Source: an uncultured Desulfobacter sp.
GTDB taxonomy: Bacteria > Desulfobacterota > Desulfobacteria > Desulfobacterales > Desulfobacteraceae
Length of the DNA: 64,000 nucleotides
Assembly: GCF_963666145.1 (NCBI RefSeq)
Contig: NZ_OY762614.1
Span: 6,128,501-6,192,500 of the forward strand
Direction of reading: 5' to 3'
Shown here piece after piece: positions 18,649-29,390 of this stretch; the first letter of the stretch is position 1, and each line of letters opens with the position of its first letter. The translations under genes and the position numbers were made by a program. The notes under the pieces are model-generated. The model ran no database searches. It was not told the DNA's origin and saw only the letters and a list, made by a program, of their open reading frames with translations.

Positions 18649-18976
18649 GACAGCATTGAATCGGATGGGCGCTGGGCTCGTATCATTCTGAACAGCAAAA
18701 AATCTACAATATATTGTGGCTTTTCAACTTTAATAAGCACAACCTATGGTTTGCTGGAATAGTAGGAGCCCAGTACCGACAATATATAAAATTTAATCTT
18801 GCCTTTCTTTGTCGGAGATGTTTAATCTCCAATTAAATTGATTTTAAAAAGGAATTATCTATATCCGTATAACATTCAAAATACGCATGTTATCCCGTTA
18901 GATAAGTGGACATGAAGCGATAAACGGAAACCATTGATCAACTTGTGATGTACATCGCAAGAATTGAGACGTTATT
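18649..18976. other. intergenic region with attC-like end motif
   Basis: No gene is visible in these 330 bp. A 7-bp inverted repeat (ATAACAT 18869-18875, ATGTTAT 18887-18893) is followed by CCCGTTAGAT; GTTAGAT (18897-18903) fits the integron core GTTRRRY. It could be the left border of the cassette-like methyltransferase unit. Confidence 0.35.
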
Positions 18977-19774
18977 ATGAATTACATTGAAACTAATCGA
19001 AGCAATTGGAATAAACGAACCGAGATTCATTTTCGTTCAAAATTTTATGATGTTGAAGGTTTCATAAATGGTGATTCATCACTCAATAATATTGAACTGT
19101 CTGAACTTGGAAATGTAAAAGACAAAACGTTGCTTCACCTTCAATGCCATTTTGGTTTAGATACATTATCTTGGGCACGGGAAGGTGCTATAGTTACAGG
19201 TGTGGATTTTTCTAACGAAGCGATCAAAAAAGCAAATTACCTGAAAACAGAAACGCGTTTGGATGCGAGATTTTTGTGTTCTGATATTTATGATTATGGC
19301 AGAAAATCACACTCCAAATTCGACATTGTATTTACCTCGTACGGTGTAATTTGTTGGCTTCCCGATTTGCAGGAATGGGCAAATACTATTGCAAACTGCC
19401 TTGGAACTAATAGCATTTTTTACATGGTTGAATTTCATCCTTGCAATGATATCATCGCAGGATATTCATACTTTCAAAAGAATGAACCTGATTTCGAAGA
19501 AGGTGGAACATACACAGAAAACAGCGACGATTTCAAATCATCCAACTATATTTGGCCGCATTCGTTAAGTGATGTGATCAATTCCTTGATCTCTGCAGGT
19601 GTGGAGATTCAACAGTTTAATGAATTCCCTTATAGTCCATATAACTGCTTTGATCAAATGGAAGAAAGAGAGCCTGGAAGATTTTTTCTTACACATAATC
19701 GTCAGAATATCCCATTACTATTTTCCATTAAAGGCACTAAAGCACATAACAAGTGTTTCAACGGGACACCATAA
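18977..19774 (+). CDS. class I SAM-dependent methyltransferase
   Basis: The 265-residue protein has the Rossmann methyltransferase motif I (LLHLQCHFGLDTLSWARE) with GVDFSNEAI as the acidic post-I region, and a motif IV-like FDIVFTSYGVICWLPDL. Substrate cannot be predicted. No ribosome site of note precedes the ATG. Its stop codon lies inside the 78-bp attC-like hairpin at 19744-19821, and the gene stands alone between a broken MCP gene and an opposing kinase gene. That is how integron gene cassettes look; no integron integrase is present here. Confidence 0.82.
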   Translation: MNYIETNRSNWNKRTEIHFRSKFYDVEGFINGDSSLNNIELSELGNVKDKTLLHLQCHFGLDTLSWAREGAIVTGVDFSNEAIKKANYLKTETRLDARFLCSDIYDYGRKSHSKFDIVFTSYGVICWLPDLQEWANTIANCLGTNSIFYMVEFHPCNDIIAGYSYFQKNEPDFEEGGTYTENSDDFKSSNYIWPHSLSDVINSLISAGVEIQQFNEFPYSPYNCFDQMEEREPGRFFLTHNRQNIPLLFSIKGTKAHNKCFNGTP

Positions 19775-19821
19775 CCGCGCTTCCGCGCGGTTATGGTGTC
19801 CCGTTGAGCGCAGCGTTACAT
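19744..19821 (+). repeat. attC-like hairpin (candidate cassette recombination site)
   Basis: A perfect 22-bp inverted repeat (19759-19780 and 19785-19806, 4-nt loop) is bracketed by ACATAAC at 19744-19750 and GTTACAT at 19815-19821, with inner boxes TTTCAAC and GTTGAGC. Two box pairs around a variable palindrome at 78 bp match attC organisation. There is no T-run, which argues against a simple terminator. GTTACAT deviates from GTTRRRY at one base. Confidence 0.45.
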
Positions 19822-22715
19822 TTACATTATTTTCGTTACTGGTCGAAGATCCACAGGAATCAATTTTATAGACTTATGTGTCGCTTGTGAATTACTGACT
19901 ATTTTTCGTTTTCAATACTGTCATCCAAGACCTGTCGTACCTTTTTGGCCAGTTCAGTTTTATTCAATGGTTTCATTAGAAAAGCTTTTACGCCCATTTT
20001 AGCAGCTTCAGTTTCAGAAATCCGGGAACTGTAACCAGTGCATATTATCGTAGGCATATCCGGTTTTATAATCAAAATTTCAGCAATCAGTTGGTCTCCC
20101 GGCATTTTTGGCATTGCCATATCCGAAATTATGAGATCGAATCGATTGGGTTCGGATTTTACCATATCGAGGGCTTCAACTGGATTAGTTATTGAAAACG
20201 CTTCATAACCTAACGCCTGCAAGTGCCGTTTTCCAAGTTTTGCTATTGAGGGTTCATCATCTATATAAAGGATACTTTCACCTCTTCCTGGCAGAGTGTT
20301 TTTTTGCTTTGATTCTGTCTCTACAGGTCCATCATGTGCTGGTATCAGGATAGTAAATGTGGTTCCTTGGCCTTTTTTACTATCACATGTGATTGACCCA
20401 TTATGATTTTCAACGATTCCATGGACCACGGATAACCCAAGACCACTTCCTTCGTTGACATCTTTTGTCGTGAAATAGGGCTCGAATATTTTTTCAAGTA
20501 TTTCTTTATCCATACCACTTCCATTGTCCCTTACCAACAGTCTGACATATTTTCCTGGTGCCAATTCATTCTTCGAAAATCCAGTCATATGGTCTATAAC
20601 TGTATTGGAAAGCTCAATATCAATCCTTCCACCGGAAATGGGTAGCGCATAAACAGCATTATTGACAAGGTTGATCAGGATTTGATTGACTTGGGTCGCA
20701 TCACCAAAAACAGGAAAACAATCAGGGGAAAAACTATCCCTGATTTCTATATTTGTTGGTGTTGTTGATCTAATGAGTCTCAAGGATTCTTTTACAACCG
20801 ACCTAATATTTATAGCCTTTTTAATAGAATCATCCTGCCTACTGAATGTCAGGAGGTGTTTTACAATATCCCTTGCTCTAAGACCTGCCAATCGGATCTC
20901 ATCAGCACATTCTCTTGAAAGACTCCATTCCGGCAGGTCTTCCATAATAAGCTCATTGTTTCCAATAATGATGCTTAAGATATTATTGAATTCATGGGCA
21001 ATACCTCCCGCAAGAGTACCAATAGATTCCATTTTGTGTGTTTGTCGTTGTTGCTCTTCCATCCTTTTCCGATCGGTGATGTCATGGATTATGGAAAAGA
21101 GTAGAGTTCTGCCCTTATATGTGATCGGGCCAGAATGGACTTCAACATCCCTCATTTCTCCTGACGCAAGTTTATGCTTAAAAATAAAGTGGTTACGATT
21201 ACTTAATTTTGCTTTCTGCATTTCAGCGTTGATTTCTTCAGGCGAAAGAATATTGATATCCGTAATTTTCATTTTTCGAAATTGGTTATGATCATAACCA
21301 TAAAAGTTCGACGCACCCGAATTGTTATCAACTATATCTCCATTTTTTGGATCAATCAAAAGTTTGATGGCAGTATTATCTTCAAACATTTGCCGATACT
21401 TATCTTCACTTTCTTTTAGTGCCTGTTCAATACGTTTGCGCTCTGCAGTTTCAGCCCTAAGACGGTTTATGGCATCAGCCAAGTCATCGGCCTCTTTTTT
21501 TACAATTGCCTGGTGTTGAAACGCGAGTTTATCCCGAGAATGGCTTTTCTGCAACTTGATGTGTTTTTCGCAAAATCCAATTCTTTTCTTATCCAATTGG
21601 ATGGTAATAAAAGTGTTATCTTGATATCTGTCAGAAAACCAACTGCTTAAGTTTTTTCGGAATTCATTTTCCATTAAATTTATTTTGGCATTCGCTCCCC
21701 ATTTGTGGTAGCACGTATAAGCCTGTTGCCAATATATCTGGGCAAGATATCCATTCTGCCGAACTGACCAAAAATGACAGGCCCTTTCATTGGCCAATCC
21801 TTCCCACTGCACAAACTCGTTTTGATTCGCAGCCTCAATAGCGTGGTCATATAATAAAATTGCCTCTGCTTGTTGGTTTTCAATTCGTTTTATTTCAGCC
21901 TGGATTAATAAGTATTTATGCGAATAATTTTCAGAGCAATTCTCATTCCATAATTGTAGCTTGTCGCGGATACCGTATAATTCACTTTTCCATTTAGCTT
22001 GGGTTTGAGTATCGGCATCCTCGTAAAGTGCCGTTAAAATCAGAAACTTTATACACAGATGCTCAGGCCATGGAAGCAAACCCTGTGAACCGACTGTATA
22101 GATTAGCTGTTCGGCTTCATCAGAAAGTGTCAGTGCGTGCCGGTGATTGCCAAGTAACACGTGATAAAAGGTTTTAAGGATGTAGTAAATACAGAGAACC
22201 TGAATGTTCTTATTTTCTTTTACTTGTTTAAGGTATTGAACGTCATCAATTTTACCATCTTCAGAAACCACATGGATTTCGGCAAGCGCCTCAAAGGTAC
22301 TAAGTCCACCTTCAAGCAAATCGGTAGCCCAATGATTCAACCGTGTTTTACTGAAAACCAGGGACTGTTTTGTGTCTTGAATCAGTTGGGGAAGATGCAT
22401 TCCCTGGAAAAAACAACAATACATGTTATGCCCGAAAGCGTATGCAGCATACTGGAGGTTGCCGTATTGTTTGCCAATTTCGTAGGCTTTTTGGTAATCT
22501 TGACTTGCATCTTTTAAGTGGCTGAACCAATGTCGTGTTGAACTGCCGATCATAAGATAGAAAACACTTTGATCTGAAGGTGATTCGAATCTTGACGTCA
22601 TTATTCGCTCAGCCAATTCTTCAAACTGGCGTGCAGCAGTATCGGTGTGTGTCAAGCAAGTTGTCGCCTTTTTTTCAAACGAAGTCCCAAGCTATACCGT
22701 GCCATACTCAAACGG

Positions 22716-23771
22716 TTATACCGCTTGCTTACCTGCCGTTTTTTCAACTTTTTGACGTTTAAATTTTTTCAAAGTAACCTTTGTTCCAGGTTCCCAATTC
22801 CTTGTCCTTCCAGGCCATCTTTCAGGATGTTTCGATCTGGCGTTCTGATAAATTTGATGTCTGTTGGCAAGAACGGCTACATCATTGCCATTGTGTCGGT
22901 CAGCGGGGGTGACAAATCCAATACCGCTGTGCAGATGGGCGTTATTGTACCAATCTTCGAAGGTATGAACCCATTCCCTGGCTTCCTGCATCGTATCAAA
23001 TGGCTTGGCCGGATATTCAGGCCGATATTTCAGGGTTTTGAATAATGATTCAGAAAAAGGATTATCGTTACTGACAGATGGTCGGCTAAAGGATGGTATC
23101 ACGCCCAAATCCTGAAGTTTGGCCAGCATCGTTACGGATTTCATAGGAGCACCATTGTCTGAATGCAAGGTGACCTGTTTTTTATTAATTTTCTCCCGCA
23201 GGCAGGCATCCATTATCAGATCAGAAGCAAATTCTCCAGACTCACAGTCATACACCTGATAGGCGACAATTTTACGGCTGTACAAATCCATTATCATGTA
23301 AAGGTAATAAAATTGGCCTGTTACTCTTGTTGGCAGGTATGTGATGTCCCAGGACCACAATTGATTCGGACCAGTTGCCGACAAAGGTTCCGGACTGGTC
23401 CTTTTGGCAGGTTGGCTGTCCTGTCGGTGAGCATTCATGTTATGCTGCCTTAATATTCTATATATTGTAGATTCAGAACCGAGATAGATCCCTTGATCTG
23501 CAAGTTTGGGCACAATTTGATTCGGATTCAAATCCGCAAATTCAGGAAAATCAAGGGTGTTAAGGATTTGTTGCTGTTCCTCACCGGACAATTTATTAGC
23601 GGGTGTGGCACGAAATCCTTGACGCCTATCGGCAGTCCCGGTTTTGCTCCAGCGTTGAAGTGTTCGGAGGGTAAGCCCCAGCAATGCTGAGGCTTTATGC
23701 TTCCTGGCACCTGTTTTTTGGGCCTCTGAAATCAGTTGTAATACCCTTTGTTTGTCTGCAGGTAATATCAA
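22716..23771 (-). CDS. IS3-type transposase OrfB
   Basis: The 351-residue protein has an N-terminal HTH region (HKASALLGLTLRTLQRWSKTG), an HTH_21-like segment (IYRILRQHNMN) and a DDE core: Asp in LWSWDITYLPTR, Asp in TLHSDNGAPM, Glu in NPFSESLFKTLKYRP. A basic C-terminal tail (TLKKFKRQKVEK) follows. The start overlaps the end of OrfA by 4 bp. No lesion is seen. Confidence 0.9.
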   Translation of the reverse strand: MILPADKQRVLQLISEAQKTGARKHKASALLGLTLRTLQRWSKTGTADRRQGFRATPANKLSGEEQQQILNTLDFPEFADLNPNQIVPKLADQGIYLGSESTIYRILRQHNMNAHRQDSQPAKRTSPEPLSATGPNQLWSWDITYLPTRVTGQFYYLYMIMDLYSRKIVAYQVYDCESGEFASDLIMDACLREKINKKQVTLHSDNGAPMKSVTMLAKLQDLGVIPSFSRPSVSNDNPFSESLFKTLKYRPEYPAKPFDTMQEAREWVHTFEDWYNNAHLHSGIGFVTPADRHNGNDVAVLANRHQIYQNARSKHPERWPGRTRNWEPGTKVTLKKFKRQKVEKTAGKQAV

Positions 23772-24256
23772 TCTTCCTCTGGCTCCCCCCAGATTACCTG
23801 GGCTTTTTTTTTAAGAACCAATAAGGCTGCTGTTTCCGCAAGGGCTTTTTCTTTGCGGGAAAGGTCTTTTTTTAATGCCGAATTTTCCCGTCGTAACTGA
23901 GTCTCGATTACGGAGGTTTGTTTCTTCAAATCAGTTGCCATTCCGGAAACAGCATCTTGCCTCCACTGTTTCAGATGATGGAGGAAAATCCCGTTTTTAC
24001 GACACCAGGAGGCGCTCTCCTCGGAGGACATAGACCCCGACGCCATCAAGGCTGAGACGCGCTCTTCCGGCGTCCAGTCTCTGGGGCGTCTTTCTTTTGA
24101 TTTCAAGTTGATGTTACCGCCTTTTCTGTATTCTCTTAACCATTTGCCAATAGTTGACCGCCCAATCCCAAATTCTTTTGATATCTCATCATGGGTTTTG
24201 TTCCCCGAGAGTACCTTTTGTAATACAGCTTTTTTAATTTGAATAGAATGTCCCAT
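23768..24256 (-). CDS. IS3-type transposase OrfA (HTH protein)
   Basis: The 162-residue protein begins with a transposase-type helix-turn-helix (IKKAVLQKVLSGNKTHDEIS, then FGIGRSTIGKWLREYRKGG), has a second HTH-like block (SEESASWCRKNGIFLHHLKQW) and ends with a coiled coil rich in Glu, Lys and Leu. It binds element ends in the family. The ATG at 24256 has a GGTGATGATATGG leader with a weak ribosome site. Confidence 0.82.
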   Translation of the reverse strand: MGHSIQIKKAVLQKVLSGNKTHDEISKEFGIGRSTIGKWLREYRKGGNINLKSKERRPRDWTPEERVSALMASGSMSSEESASWCRKNGIFLHHLKQWRQDAVSGMATDLKKQTSVIETQLRRENSALKKDLSRKEKALAETAALLVLKKKAQVIWGEPEED

Positions 24257-26512
24257 ATCATCACCTCAATGCCCCACTTTTGTTTTTCAATTGAGGCGAC
24301 ATCTATCCTGACACAGGGGGGTATAGTCATTATCCACCCAACCCAGCAAACCTCCAAATGCAGTATGACTGTATCCGATTTGCGGAACGAGACCATGATC
24401 CAGGGTGAGGTTCACAACTTTTGGAACAATCACACTCCACAAGTGTTGATGCGTTCTGTAACAGGGCGGGCCGAGTGTTATTAGTATTTTGATAATTGTA
24501 AGCATTTCAGGATCGTTCATAATCGGCAGATCGTACAGCCCTGAAATGGATTTGTTTTTCAACTTTTCCCGGACCCGCTCAATTTCAATATCTCGAAAGT
24601 ACTGAAAATTATCTGCTGGTAATATAATCCCAAACTCAGAAAGCGCCTGCCGACCTGAATCTATAGCATCTGAATATTTTGCCAATAATGTATGCTGCAC
24701 GATTAAAATAGTAAGTGATTCTGCTCTTTCAATGGCAGTCTTCGTGAAACCTAACGATTGTTGTATGACCTGGGCGGCTCTGTTCCGATCACCTTCCAAA
24801 AATTCACTTTCAGCAAGATGCCGATGCAACAACAAGGCTTTTTCATAGTCAATATCCCAGAAATGGGTAATATCACCCGCCATTTTTTCTGCAAAAGTAA
24901 AAGCGTATTGATTAAACTGCAGCATTGCACTGTACGCAGTGGCGGATCTTGCTTTTAAAGATGCATCCATGTTCAAGTCCACCATCATTCTTTGTTCTTC
25001 AGGATCATGGATCAAACTTTCAGCAGTATTTATGTGGCCTACGATTTCAAACAGATTTTCTTCTATCTCAGATTCATTTAGCGAGCTAAGCAGAAAACGG
25101 CCTATATCTAAATGCGTTTCGGCTAATTTCTCAGGCTCAATTAATAGATAAGCTGCTTGCTGAACTCGATCATGCATAAACATAAAAGATTGCTCTGAGC
25201 AATGTTTTGTGGGCGTGCGCTCCTGATCGTGGTCACTTAAAGGTAAAACCAGTCCGCTTGCAATGAAAGGCTGCAAAGAAGCGTGGCATTCGTTTGTAGA
25301 GTGAGTATAGATCTCGCACAAAGTGTTGAGGTCAAATACATTTCCGATGCATGCCGCAAGTGAGATCAACTTTTGTCTCTTAGGCTCAAAACCGCTTAGC
25401 TTTTTTATGAACAAAGCAACAATATCTTTTGGCAAATCTTTTTCAAGTTCCCAATGCCATCGTTTTTCAACCGAATCAAAATAAAGCATCTTGTTATCAT
25501 AAAGAAACTCAAGAAATGCTTTTAAATAAAACGGATTCCCCTCTGTATGCTTATGGACCTGTTTCGTAAGAAGTTCAAGATTCTCTATCGTATCGCCCAG
25601 TGCATCCTTGATTATCATTCTTGCAGCGTTTTCATTCAGTCTGTGGACCTCAATAACGTGCGGCGGCAGTTGAGAATGAATTAATTCAGATATCACGGGT
25701 GATAGAGGGTGTGTTTTATTCACTTCCTCATCACGATATGAAACAATAAACAAAAAATAGCAAGGCTGTTCATCAATATATAGTCCTTTGAGTAATTCCA
25801 GTGATGCAGCGTCAGCCCACTGCCAATCATCTACAAAAATGACAACCGGATGTTCAGGTAAACAAACTATTTTAAGAAATTCACGAATGACGGTGGTAAA
25901 TCTGTGCCTGGCTTCAATGAAATTAATATTCGCATCATCAACAGTTGTCGGTTTTTCAATCAAATTACCAAGCTCATGAATGAGTTCGGTTAGTAAAAAT
26001 CCAAAATCACCAAGGCTTTCGCGGATACTTGCACACAATCGGGAATGCTCTTTTTTACCGGATAATTGGATTTTATCCCACAATTGTTGCAATGCCTGCT
26101 GAATTGCATAATAGGGAGTGTTTTGTTGATACTGGTCAAACTTTCCTTGAACGAACAATCCGTTTTCAGACTCAACCGGTTCTTTTAACCATTGCACAAG
26201 TGAAGTCTTTCCAATTCCCGAATGTCCCGGAACAAGGAGAGCTCGACCATGTCCTCTACCTGCATTTTTGAACTCTTTTAACATTCGGTTAGTTAAATCG
26301 TCACGTCCAATAAGTTTATTTGCGAATTCTAATTTTGGGGGTTGATATGAAGTCAAGGCTATTTTTTCCTTTTAAGATTTCATCGTGAAATCGTATCTTT
26401 GCTCAATATTCCAAAATGGTTTCGTCAAGAACAGTTTTTTTTGATGGATTTTATATAGTTTACATGAGCCCTAATACAAAAGCAATAATCTCAATGAAAT
26501 GCAGTAAATTGA

Positions 26513-26880
26513 AACCCCGGACTTATATTATTGTTAACTAAGAGCCTTTCTCATAAAGATGTTTGATACTTCAGCCAGTGCTCAGAAGCATTTAAATAGA
26601 TTTCCCCATATGGCCTGAGCCTCAGCTTTATAATCAATGACTGTAAAATTTATTCCCAGGGCCATGAACATGGCTGTGGCCATTACCACCACGCTTAAGG
26701 CATGGAGACGCCAGTGAGTTGATTTAAGATTCGATCCAGAAAACAGTTGGATCTATCCTACTATCTTTGCAAAAAGAGCATTTACCAGTCTTTTTGAAGT
26801 TTTTCCTGTTTTTGAACTCGAATCCACAATTCAGGCAGTAGTAAGCTTCCATTAGAATTTTTTTCTTTTGAGCCCGGACA
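26513..26880 (-). repeat. divergent direct repeat, copy A (contains the regulator 3' end)
   Basis: About 365 bp repeated at 29391-29749, with many substitutions and small indels. Shared landmarks are AAGAGCCTTTCT, TTTGATACTTCAGCC, GATTCGATCCAGAAAACAG and CAGGCAGTAGTAAGCTTCC. It covers the 3' end of the 26724-26993 gene and 210 bp downstream. On the minus strand the downstream part holds an open stretch (HWRLHALSVVVMATAMFMAL) that may be a membrane-protein remnant. Confidence 0.75.
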
Positions 26881-26993
26881 GTTTTATCTATGAATTCTAA
26901 ATGCTGGACAACATCTTTCTCCATGATACCAACCGATTGTGAAATATCCCGTATAGTCATGGGACCATTTTCAAGGTGATTTATAATTAACAT
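26724..26993 (-). CDS. HTH/zinc-ribbon transcriptional regulator (COG3357-like)
   Basis: The 89-residue protein has an N-terminal winged-helix-like segment (LIINHLENGPMTIRDISQSV) and a C-terminal four-cysteine zinc ribbon (CLNCGFEF...GKCSFCKDSRIDP) ending FWIES. This matches the predicted COG3357 regulators. The ATG lacks a ribosome site because a remnant of an IS200-type end lies directly upstream, so the 5' end may be slightly truncated and expression is doubtful. A damaged second copy of its 3' half is at 29601-29749. Confidence 0.6.
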   Translation of the reverse strand: MLIINHLENGPMTIRDISQSVGIMEKDVVQHLEFIDKTVRAQKKKILMEAYYCLNCGFEFKNRKNFKKTGKCSFCKDSRIDPTVFWIES

Positions 26994-26997
26994 GGGT

Positions 26998-27172
26998 AAA
27001 CCCCGGCTTTGCCGGGGAGACTCTCATAGTTTGACATTTGCGGGAAAAATAGAAAGCCTCCATTAATGTGAACCGCTCAAAGATCACAAAAGAAAGGAGG
27101 CTTTCGATGAATACATACAGCAAATTAAATCATACAACATGGGATTGCAAGTACCATTTGGTATGGATTCCA
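26998..27172 (+). mobile_element. IS200-type element, 5' remnant
   Basis: A 7-bp hairpin (CCCCGGC/GCCGGGG, 27001-27017) of the type found at IS200 left ends is followed, after an AAAGGAGG site, by an ATG at 27107 and 22 codons matching the start of an IS200 TnpA (SKLNHTTWDCKYHLVWIP). Coding homology stops at about 27172, where a CNNM-family gene fragment begins. Confidence 0.7.
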
Positions 27173-28056
27173 ATCTGGCCCTGACAACAATTTTGTGGGG
27201 TAACGTTGGGATTAATGTGCTGGCGACATTATTGTCAAATTCAGTACTTACAGGCATCAGTGCTTTTTTGTTTTCGACGGTTTTGATCACTTTTCTGGGC
27301 GAAGTTATTCCCCAGGCCTATTTTTCACGCAATGCCCTTAAAGTTGCAGCACGAATGGCTCCGATACTTATCTTTTACCAGTGCCTGCTCTATCCGGTGA
27401 CCAAACCGTCAGCCATAATGCTGGATTGATGGTTTGGTAAAGAGAGCATTCAATACTTTCGTGAGCACAGCATCGGGGCGATGATCAAGAAACATATGGA
27501 GGCGGGTGATCCGGATATTGACCGGATCGAAGGTTTGGGCGCACTGAACTTTCTGGCCATTGATGATTTGAGAATGGCCCAAGAAGGCGTGCTCCTGGAC
27601 CCTCTAAGCATTGTTCAACTGCCGTCGTCCAACGGACAGCCCGTTTTTCCTGCATACAGTTAGAATCCGGAAGATCCTTTTTTAAAAACCATTGAAAAAT
27701 CTCAGAAGAAATGGGTCATCCTCACCGATGAAACCAATATGCCCCTTACGGTTCTGGATGTAGACGGTTTTATCCGGCATGCCATGTTCAAATATCCGCC
27801 TCCAGATCTTACCTGGCATTGCCGTAAATCCATCTTTATTGAAGATACGGCAACCAAGCTGGGTAAGATTCTTCCACTTTTCAGGAACAAACCCAGCCAT
27901 GAAGACGACGACATTGCTGAACCCGACATAATCCTGACCTGGGGGGGGGGGATTCAAAGCGGATCATCACCGGTACCGATATCTTTGGCCGGCTTATGGG
28001 GGGATATCCACCCAGGATCTGCCGAAGATTATTTGAACAAAGAGCTGCCTATTTGA
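27173..28056 (+). pseudogene. CNNM/DUF21-CBS (CorC-type) membrane protein, degraded
   Basis: The first part is a DUF21 transmembrane region (NVGINVLATLLSNS, FLGEVIPQAYFSRNA), the later part resembles the CBS/transporter-associated end (FIEDTATKLGKILP; after a frame change KRIITGTDIFGRLMGG). The 5' end is missing, replaced by the IS200 remnant. Lesions: in-frame TGA near 27427, TAG near 27661, and a frameshift in the G10 tract at 27942-27951. Such proteins are implicated in Mg2+ or Co2+ efflux. This copy is non-functional. Confidence 0.75.
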
Positions 28057-28306
28057 TAAGTTTTCGTATCCTGTTGATTCCAGCCACCACCTCTTCGGCC
28101 GCAACTTTCAAGGCTGTGCCTGTATTTTCCGCTGTCTTTTCAGCCTCATTGGTAAACAATTTTACTTTTACAACCAGCTTATCATACTTTTTTTCAAGTT
28201 TTTCAAACTCATCCTCTGCTTCGGCCTTTCCAAGATGGGCTTTAAGCTTAATTTCATCTTTAAGTTGTTTCAGGTCCTGTTTGAGTTCTTTAAATATAGT
28301 TTGCAC
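28049..28306 (-). CDS. small coiled-coil hypothetical protein
   Basis: I place the start at GTG 28306 because it follows an AAAGGA site; the longer frame (from 28372) has none. The 85-residue product is a charged heptad-like coiled coil (FKELKQDLKQLKDEIKLKAH, EDEFEKLEKKYDKLVVKVK) with an Ala-rich C-terminus. No family is recognised. It overlaps the end of the CNNM pseudogene on the opposite strand by 8 bp. Confidence 0.5.
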   Translation of the reverse strand: MQTIFKELKQDLKQLKDEIKLKAHLGKAEAEDEFEKLEKKYDKLVVKVKLFTNEAEKTAENTGTALKVAAEEVVAGINRIRKLIK

Positions 28307-28405
28307 TATTTTTTCCTTTTTTTTGAATGATGTTTTTATTGATGCTGAATCACAATTCTCTACACGGTACACAGTTTAATGTAAAATTGTTTTTACTAAT
28401 CAAAA

Positions 28406-29061
28406 TTACAAAGTAATTTGCCCCTTATAGGCTTTTCCTAAAGCATCAGCAGCCCAGACGGCTGCTTCCACCTTGTCTGGCGTCAAATCAAACCAGATGG
28501 CGTGGATGGTTTCCCCGGCAGCACATGTAACTTCGGCTATCCGGCTGATATCCTCAAGGCAGATCGGCAGGCCCACTGAAAAGCAGAAATCACGGACTTC
28601 CTCAACTATATCCGTGTCCCGGCCTTCCATGACAAGCTGAACCAGGGTGCCGAAAGCAACCTTTTCACCATGGAATTTGGCGTGGGTATCCCCCAGGCCG
28701 GTCAACCCGTTGTGGATAGCGTGTGCACCGGCGAGACCGCCGCTTTCAAACCCGATACCGCTTAAAAGGGTGTTGGCTTCCACCACGGCTTCCACAGCTG
28801 ATGTGACCACTTTTTTTCCCACGACGAGCTTGACCAGATACCCGTGCTCCAAGAGCGTATCGTATCGTAGCACAGCCTTGCCAGAGCCAAAGCGGAGAGG
28901 GTCGGCGGGAAGGTTCCATTCAATGCATTGGGTTTGCAGCTTTTAGGGCAAGTATCCACCTCTCAGAAGGTGGCAAGTGCATCCCTCATACCCGAGACAA
29001 GAAACCGGGTAGGGGCTTTGGCAATGGTATCGGTGTCGGGCTTGATCATAACTTCGGCCAT
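28406..29061 (-). pseudogene. glycerol dehydrogenase (GldA-like), 3' part, inactivated
   Basis: The minus strand encodes the C-terminal half of an iron-containing alcohol dehydrogenase of the GldA type: PDTDTIAKAPTRFLVSGMRDALATF, then ALALARLCYDT, then LLEHGYLVKLVVGKK, GAHAIHNGLTG and HGEKVAFGTLVQL (metal-ligand histidines of the family). There is an in-frame stop after DALATF (about 28964) and a frameshift near 28865. The N-terminal nucleotide-binding half is absent. Confidence 0.8.
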
Positions 29062-29390
29062 TTGTGCTAATATGTTCAGAATATGAAGAATAACACTGGG
29101 ATTACAGGTGGTTGATGGCGCTAAGAATCAGTTTTTTTTCATGAGTGGCCCATGATCAAGCCCCTGTTTTTGTTAAACAAGTCGATCAGATCCGTATATC
29201 ATTCAAGATCGATTATCTAACTGCATAACATGATTATTGTCATATTAACCAAATCTGTATAATTCCTTTTAAAATCACTATTATTGAATATGATTAAATA
29301 TTGTCGGGCAAAAATTGCAACAGTCAATTAAATGCCCCTATTCAATTTCCCTTTATTCTTGCCCAGAAGACCGTTGGCTTACCGGTATCA
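29062..29390. other. intergenic, nothing recognised
   Basis: About 330 AT-rich base pairs without a supported gene, hairpin or repeat. It separates the glycerol-dehydrogenase remnant from the second copy of the duplicated segment. Confidence 0.5.

Larger units (their letters stand above)
22650..24313 (-). mobile_element. IS3-type insertion sequence inside the hybrid kinase gene
   Basis: Imperfect inverted ends: TGTCAAGCAAGTTGTCGCC at 22650-22668 and the complement of TGTCAGGATAGATGTCGCC at 24295-24313 (13 of 19 identical). The flanks (GTG and CAG on the plus strand) do not form a target duplication, yet excision would restore frame. It carries a helix-turn-helix OrfA and a DDE OrfB that overlap by 4 bp, so coupling rather than programmed frameshifting is likely. 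Confidence 0.8.
19899..26356 (-). pseudogene. AAA/TPR/PAS hybrid histidine kinase split by an IS3-type element
   Basis: Minus-strand segments 26356-24314 and 22649-19899 form one protein of about 1600 residues. The first has a Walker A (PGHSGIGKTSLVQWL), an AAA_16-like ATPase (VVIFVDDWQWADAASLELL) and helical repeats. The second continues the repeats, then a coiled coil, PAS (EDKYRQMFEDNTAIKLLID), HisKA with His in GGIAHEFNNIL, HATPase (NLVNNAVYAL, DNGSGMD, GSGLGLSVVHGIV) and a receiver with Asp in LIISDMAMPKM. Deleting 22650-24313 restores the reading frame exactly. As it stands, the ATPase half and the kinase half are separated; the second half might still be translated. Confidence 0.85.

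Noticed and set aside
19759..19806. Rho-independent terminator of the methyltransferase gene
   Set aside because: The hairpin is perfect but no T-run follows on either strand, and attC-type boxes bracket it. Termination cannot be excluded.
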